Positions 5,956 to 8,218 of a stretch of 8,218 bases of DNA are shown piece by piece. Origin of the DNA: Nocardioidaceae bacterium (lineage in GTDB: Bacteria; Actinomycetota; Actinomycetes; Propionibacteriales; Nocardioidaceae). Location: the NCBI GenBank assembly GCA_025965395.1, contig JAOPXA010000021.1, forward strand, positions 1-8,218, in the 5' to 3' direction. The translations under genes and the position numbers were made by a program. Each line of letters opens with the position of its first letter. The stretch's first letter is position 1. The notes beneath the pieces were generated by a model. The model searched no databases, was not told where the DNA came from, and saw only the letters and a program-made list of their open reading frames with translations.

Positions 5956-7137
5956 ATGAATGCGAACGCCTGTGTCGTCTTCGACGAGCGCCTGACGGAG
6001 TACAACTTTGGGCCTTCGCATCCCATGGCCCCGGTGCGTGTCGACCTCACGATCGCCCTTGCTCGCGAGTTTGGCCTCATCGACCCTAGCTGCCTCGACG
6101 AGGTGACCGCCGAGCCGGCGAGCGATGAGCTCTTGGCCACGGTGCACGACGAAAGCTACATCGAGGGCGTCAAATATCTCAGTGCCCATCCCACCGAGTC
6201 CAACCTCGCGTTAGGGCTGGGATCTGAGGATAATCCCGTCTTCGCGCACATGCATGAGGCAAGTGCGCTCATCGCGGGTGCCAGCGTCGAGGCAGCGCGA
6301 CGCGTCTGGACGGGGGCAGCACGGCACGCGATCAACGTCAGTGGTGGTTTGCACCACGCCATGCCCGGCGCCGCGAGTGGCTTCTGCATCTACAACGACG
6401 TTGCCTTGGCGATCGCGTGGTTGCTCGCCAACGGCGCCGAACGCATTGTCTATATCGATGTGGATGCTCATCACGGTGACGGCGTGCAGAAGATGTTCTA
6501 CGACGAGCCGCGCGTGCTCACGATCTCGGTGCACGAGTCGCCCAAGACGCTGTTCCCCGGCACGGGCTACGCGACCGAGTCCGGCGCCGAGGGCGCCGAG
6601 GGATCGTCCGTCAACGTCGCTCTCCCGCCCGGTACGAGCGACGCGGGGTGGTTGCGGGCGTTCCATGCGGTCGTCCCCGACCTCGTTCGCGAGTTCAAAC
6701 CGCAGATCATCGTGTCGCAACAGGGTTGCGATTCTCACATGGATGATCCGCTCACCAACTTGATGCTGAGCGTCGACGGTCAGCGCGCCTCATACTTGGC
6801 GATCCGTGCGCTTGCCGAGGAGGTCTGCGACGGCAAATGGGTCGCGACCGGTGGTGGAGGCTATTCGGTCATGGATGTGGTGCCCCGCGCCTGGGTGCAT
6901 CTGATGGCGATCGTGGCCGGCCGGGATATCGACCCGGAGACCGCGACGCCAGAGGGCTGGCGCGCGCGGATTGCTGCCATGCGCGACCTGCCGGCGCCGA
7001 GCCGAATGACCGATGGCCGCTCCACCGCATTCCGGCCTTGGACTCAAGGATATGACCCGGCGAGCTGGTTGGACCGCTCGATCCTTGAGACGCGGGCCGA
7101 GCTGTTTCCGATGTTCGGTCTCGATCCGCAGCCCTAA
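5956..7137 (+). CDS. acuC: AcuC-type class I histone deacetylase-like protein
   Basis: This 393-aa protein is a zinc-dependent deacetylase of the arginase/HDAC fold, in the branch called acetoin utilization protein AcuC. It begins VVFDERLTEYNFGPSHPMAPVR. The catalytic His pair is His133-His134 (SGGLHHAMPG). Metal ligands are Asp170 and His172 in IDVDAHHGDG and Asp259 in QQGCDSHMDDPL, and the transition-state Tyr is Tyr303 in TGGGGY. All expected catalytic residues are present, so it should be active. In Bacillus subtilis AcuC deacetylates acetyl-CoA synthetase; here no acsA or acuA acetyltransferase is nearby, so the substrate is open (protein acetyl-lysine or a small acetylated amine). As I recall the mycobacterial block, proC is followed directly by the HTH gene, so acuC looks like an insertion relative to that order. 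It ends with TAA before a 195-bp spacer. Confidence 0.94.
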   Translation: MNANACVVFDERLTEYNFGPSHPMAPVRVDLTIALAREFGLIDPSCLDEVTAEPASDELLATVHDESYIEGVKYLSAHPTESNLALGLGSEDNPVFAHMHEASALIAGASVEAARRVWTGAARHAINVSGGLHHAMPGAASGFCIYNDVALAIAWLLANGAERIVYIDVDAHHGDGVQKMFYDEPRVLTISVHESPKTLFPGTGYATESGAEGAEGSSVNVALPPGTSDAGWLRAFHAVVPDLVREFKPQIIVSQQGCDSHMDDPLTNLMLSVDGQRASYLAIRALAEEVCDGKWVATGGGGYSVMDVVPRAWVHLMAIVAGRDIDPETATPEGWRARIAAMRDLPAPSRMTDGRSTAFRPWTQGYDPASWLDRSILETRAELFPMFGLDPQP

Positions 7138-7164
7138 AATAGGTCTCTAGGACCCCCAAAATAG
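7132..7164. repeat. Direct repeat CCCnAAAATAG, 22-bp period
   Basis: CCCTAAAATAG at 7132-7142 overlaps the acuC stop codon, and CCCCAAAATAG recurs at 7154-7164. The copies differ at one position and lie 22 bp apart, two helical turns. The AT-rich core is unusual in this GC-rich window. It could be a protein-binding site upstream of the HTH gene or chance; two copies are little evidence. Confidence 0.4.
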
Positions 7165-7189
7165 TCCGTTAGCACTATTGATTTTCGCT

Positions 7190-7240
7190 GATGCTCTTGA
7201 CTGGGCGGCGGAGTTTGGAAACAACTTCCCCAAGAGCATC
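7190..7240. repeat. 10-bp perfect inverted repeat upstream of the HTH gene
   Basis: GATGCTCTTG at 7190-7199 and its exact reverse complement CAAGAGCATC at 7231-7240 are separated by 31 bp, with centres 41 bp apart (about four helical turns). A short, imperfect inner pairing (GGAGTT with AACTTCC) is possible. There is no T-run after it, so an ordinary terminator for acuC is doubtful. The right arm lies in the -35/-10 spacer of the candidate promoter at 7250-7255, so a divided operator is an alternative. Confidence 0.55.
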
Positions 7241-7249
7241 ACGAGGCAC

Positions 7250-7255
7250 TAGTCT
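7250..7255 (+). promoter_or_regulatory. Candidate -10 element of the HTH gene
   Basis: TAGTCT fits TAnnnT. Applying the six-base spacing seen at the leaderless genes puts the transcription start at about 7262, one base before the large stem-loop. A possible -35, TTCCCC at 7226-7231 with an 18-bp spacer, is poor. TAGTCT recurs at 7540-7545 upstream of the bS22-like gene, also followed by a CATC-CAG-like stretch, and may be a second promoter there. Confidence 0.4.
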
Positions 7256-7262
7256 CATCGCA

Positions 7263-7310
7263 GGCACGCGCGCTCCTTCTCCGGTGGGGAAGCCGGAGAG
7301 CGCGCGTGCC
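7263..7310 (+). promoter_or_regulatory. Strong stem-loop in the leader of the HTH gene
   Basis: The arms GGCACGCGCGCT (7263-7274) and AGCGCGCGTGCC (7299-7310) pair perfectly over 12 bp. After a 4-base bulge (7275-7278) the stem continues with CTCCGG (7279-7284) against CCGGAG (7293-7298), closing an 8-base loop TGGGGAAG. In RNA this should be very stable. It ends 22 bases before the HTH start codon and is followed by GGGAAG, the likely ribosome binding site. No U-tract follows. It may be a 5'-protective or regulatory leader hairpin, or a U-less terminator of the acuC transcript. Confidence 0.7.
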
Positions 7311-7332
7311 GCCCGGGAAGTTGGTGTAGATC

Positions 7333-7518
7333 ATGCCTTCGAGTGTGAAATTTTTAACGGTTGCAGAGGTTGCGGCCTCGATGCGCGTCTCGAAGATGAC
7401 GGTATATCGGCTGGTGCACAGTGGAGAGCTCGAGGCCATTCGTGTCGGCCGCTCCTTCCGCGTACCCGAGCACGGCGTAGAGGCCTACCTCGCGAAGTCG
7501 TATTTTCAGGCCGGTTAG
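7333..7518 (+). CDS. Small excisionase-type HTH DNA-binding protein (Rv0500A-like)
   Basis: This 61-aa protein is almost entirely one winged helix-turn-helix of the HTH_17/excisionase (MerR/BldC-like) class. FLTVAEVAASMRVSKMTVYR at about 7-26 forms the HTH, GELEAIRVGRSFRV at 31-44 the wing, and VEAYLAKSYF a last helix. An in-frame TAG at 7327-7329, just before the ATG, rules out an upstream start. GGGAAG at 7315-7320, 12 bases before the ATG, is a weakly placed ribosome binding site. Despite the family name it is not evidence for a phage: the order proC, small HTH, 33-aa basic protein, epimerase recalls Rv0500-Rv0500A-Rv0500B-Rv0501 and appears conserved in actinobacteria. It is probably a transcription regulator whose targets I cannot tell. 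Autoregulation through the repeats upstream is possible (inference). Confidence 0.9.
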   Translation: MPSSVKFLTVAEVAASMRVSKMTVYRLVHSGELEAIRVGRSFRVPEHGVEAYLAKSYFQAG

Positions 7519-7582
7519 GGCATTGCGCTGCCGTGCCCGTAGTCTGGTCATCCAGTTATGTCACGCAGAAGTTGGGTGAACC

Positions 7583-7684
7583 GTGGGTTCAGTAGTTAAA
7601 AAACGTCGCAAGCGCATGTCGAAGAAGAAGCACCGCAAGATGCTGAAGCGCACACGCGTTCAGCGCCGCCGCTTGGGCAAGTGA
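7583..7684 (+). CDS. Small ribosomal subunit protein bS22-like (AURKAIP1/COX24 domain), 33 aa
   Basis: A GTG-initiated 33-codon gene, easily missed because of its size. The product is extremely basic: 18 of 33 residues are Lys or Arg, with the blocks [14 protein letters not shown] and [11 protein letters not shown]. This matches the actinobacterial 'AURKAIP1/COX24 domain-containing' protein (Rv0500B-like), recognised in Mycobacterium smegmatis ribosome structures as bS22, a small-subunit protein near the decoding region and related to mitochondrial mS38. Start choice: GTG-GGT-TCA gives the expected [12 protein letters not shown]-terminus. No strong Shine-Dalgarno is present (only GTTGGGTG upstream). 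It lies 64 bp after the HTH gene and 3 bp before the epimerase-like ATG, so it probably shares a transcript with the latter. Confidence 0.95.
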   Translation: MGSVVKKRRKRMSKKKHRKMLKRTRVQRRRLGK

Positions 7685-7687
7685 TCT

Positions 7688-8218
7688 ATGGGTCGTGTCG
7701 TTCTCGTCACAGGAGTCTCGCGCGACCTAGCTTCGCGCGTCGCACTCCAGCTGGCTGAACGCGCGGCGACCGGTTCGGAGATCGAAAAGGTCGTCGGCAT
7801 CGACGTCACGCCCCCGCCAGGCGACCTCGGCGGCGTCAAGTTCGTACGCGCCGACATACGCACTCCCGTCATCGGCAAAGTGATGGCCGTCGAGGAAGTC
7901 GATACCGTGCTCCACATGGGGTTGGGGCCCGCACTTCAGGGCACCAACGTCCGTGGCGGTGCCAAGGAAATCAATGTCATCGGCACGATGCAGCTTCTCG
8001 CTGCGTGCCAGCGCATCCCCGGTGTGACCAAGCTCGTCGTACAGTCGGCGTCGGCTGTCTACGGCACCTCGCCACGCGATCCGGCGATGTTCAGCGAGAC
8101 CACTTCCGCGCGCGCGGGCACGCGTTCCGGGTGGCCCAAGGACGCGGTCGAGGTCGAGGGTTACGTCCGCGGGTTTGCCCGCCGTCGACCCGACGTCATC
8201 ATCACCACGCTGCGCATG
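7688..8218 (+). CDS. SDR-family NAD-dependent epimerase/dehydratase-like protein, 3' end cut by window edge
   Basis: The 177 codons present run open to the right edge. The protein starts MGRVVLVTGVSRDLASRV, a Rossmann beta-alpha unit, then VVGIDV (35-40), FVRADIR (52-58), VDTVLHMG (71-78), EINVIGTMQLLAAC (94-107) and KLVVQSASAVYGTSP (115-129), the usual extended-SDR strand order. It is clearly not a standard GalE. In the GxxGxxG loop only Gly9 remains, with Arg12 and Ala15 in place of the others. Where YxxxK is expected, the sequence is SGWPKDAVEVEGYVR (147-161), with Trp149 and Ala153. The M. tuberculosis homologue Rv0501 ('galE2') shows a similar FPKDS stretch as I recall. Enzymatic epimerase activity is therefore doubtful. 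ATG lies 3 bp after the bS22-like stop, suggesting coupled translation. Confidence 0.88.
   Translation, partial: MGRVVLVTGVSRDLASRVALQLAERAATGSEIEKVVGIDVTPPPGDLGGVKFVRADIRTPVIGKVMAVEEVDTVLHMGLGPALQGTNVRGGAKEINVIGTMQLLAACQRIPGVTKLVVQSASAVYGTSPRDPAMFSETTSARAGTRSGWPKDAVEVEGYVRGFARRRPDVIITTLRM

Noticed and set aside
5350..6189. 279-codon minus-strand frame opposite proC and the start of acuC
   Set aside because: Shadow of two textbook enzymes; Ser/Ala/Thr-rich with no family signature.
7333..7518. Excisionase-like HTH as a sign of a prophage or integrative element
   Set aside because: There is no integrase, att repeat or phage gene, and the surrounding order matches a conserved chromosomal block. 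The family label reflects the fold only.
7518..7538. Small hairpin GGGCA...TGCCC after the HTH stop as a terminator
   Set aside because: Only five base pairs with an 11-base loop and no T-run; too weak to call.
7191..7595. 134-codon plus-strand frame covering the hairpin and the HTH gene
   Set aside because: It reads the HTH gene in another frame. The 61-aa HTH frame has a clear domain and its own start.

Overview
The window looks like chromosomal core DNA of a high-GC actinobacterium. The GC-rich third codon positions, the -10 hexamers of the form TAnnnT set six bases before ATG, and the gene order all point to Actinomycetota; Micrococcales is a guess. The order Cys-rich protein (reverse) / Ppx-GppA / TIM-barrel / proC / small HTH / 33-aa basic ribosomal protein / SDR epimerase-like protein matches, from memory, the Mycobacterium tuberculosis Rv0495c-Rv0501 block. 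That makes it a conserved actinobacterial neighbourhood rather than a mobile island. No transposase, phage gene, CRISPR array, tRNA or rRNA is visible.

Left part (1-3322, all minus strand). From right to left these are a Cys-rich conserved protein (3322-2546), a secreted CAP/SCP-domain protein (2536-2060), a glyoxalase-like protein (2011-1373), and radA (1268 to beyond the left edge; its last few dozen residues are missing). A tandem array of a 19-bp unit fills most of the spacer between the glyoxalase-like gene and radA. A 91-bp divergent spacer (3323-3413) separates this block from the plus-strand block.

Right part (3414-8218, all plus strand). A Ppx/GppA phosphatase is followed one base later by a TIM-barrel protein with a GTG start. 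Next come proC and an AcuC-type deacetylase. A 195-bp spacer rich in structure (7138-7332) holds a direct repeat, an inverted repeat, a candidate promoter and a strong stem-loop. It is followed by an excisionase-type HTH protein, the tiny bS22/AURKAIP1-like gene, and an SDR-family protein cut by the right edge.

The genes are mostly housekeeping: DNA repair (radA), polyphosphate or ppGpp metabolism (ppx), proline synthesis (proC), acyl-protein or small-molecule deacetylation (acuC) and the ribosome (bS22). The most notable structure is regulatory. Five genes on both strands (radA, CAP, Cys-rich, proC, acuC) share exactly TAnnnT, six bases, ATG, which predicts leaderless mRNAs. By contrast, the HTH gene appears to have a leader of about 71 nt that would begin with a long hairpin. 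I found no clearly new multi-gene system. The better leads are the leaderless layout, the hairpin leader, an SDR protein lacking both its cofactor-loop glycines and its catalytic Tyr/Lys, and a TIM-barrel protein that keeps a full endonuclease-IV-like set of metal-ligand residues.
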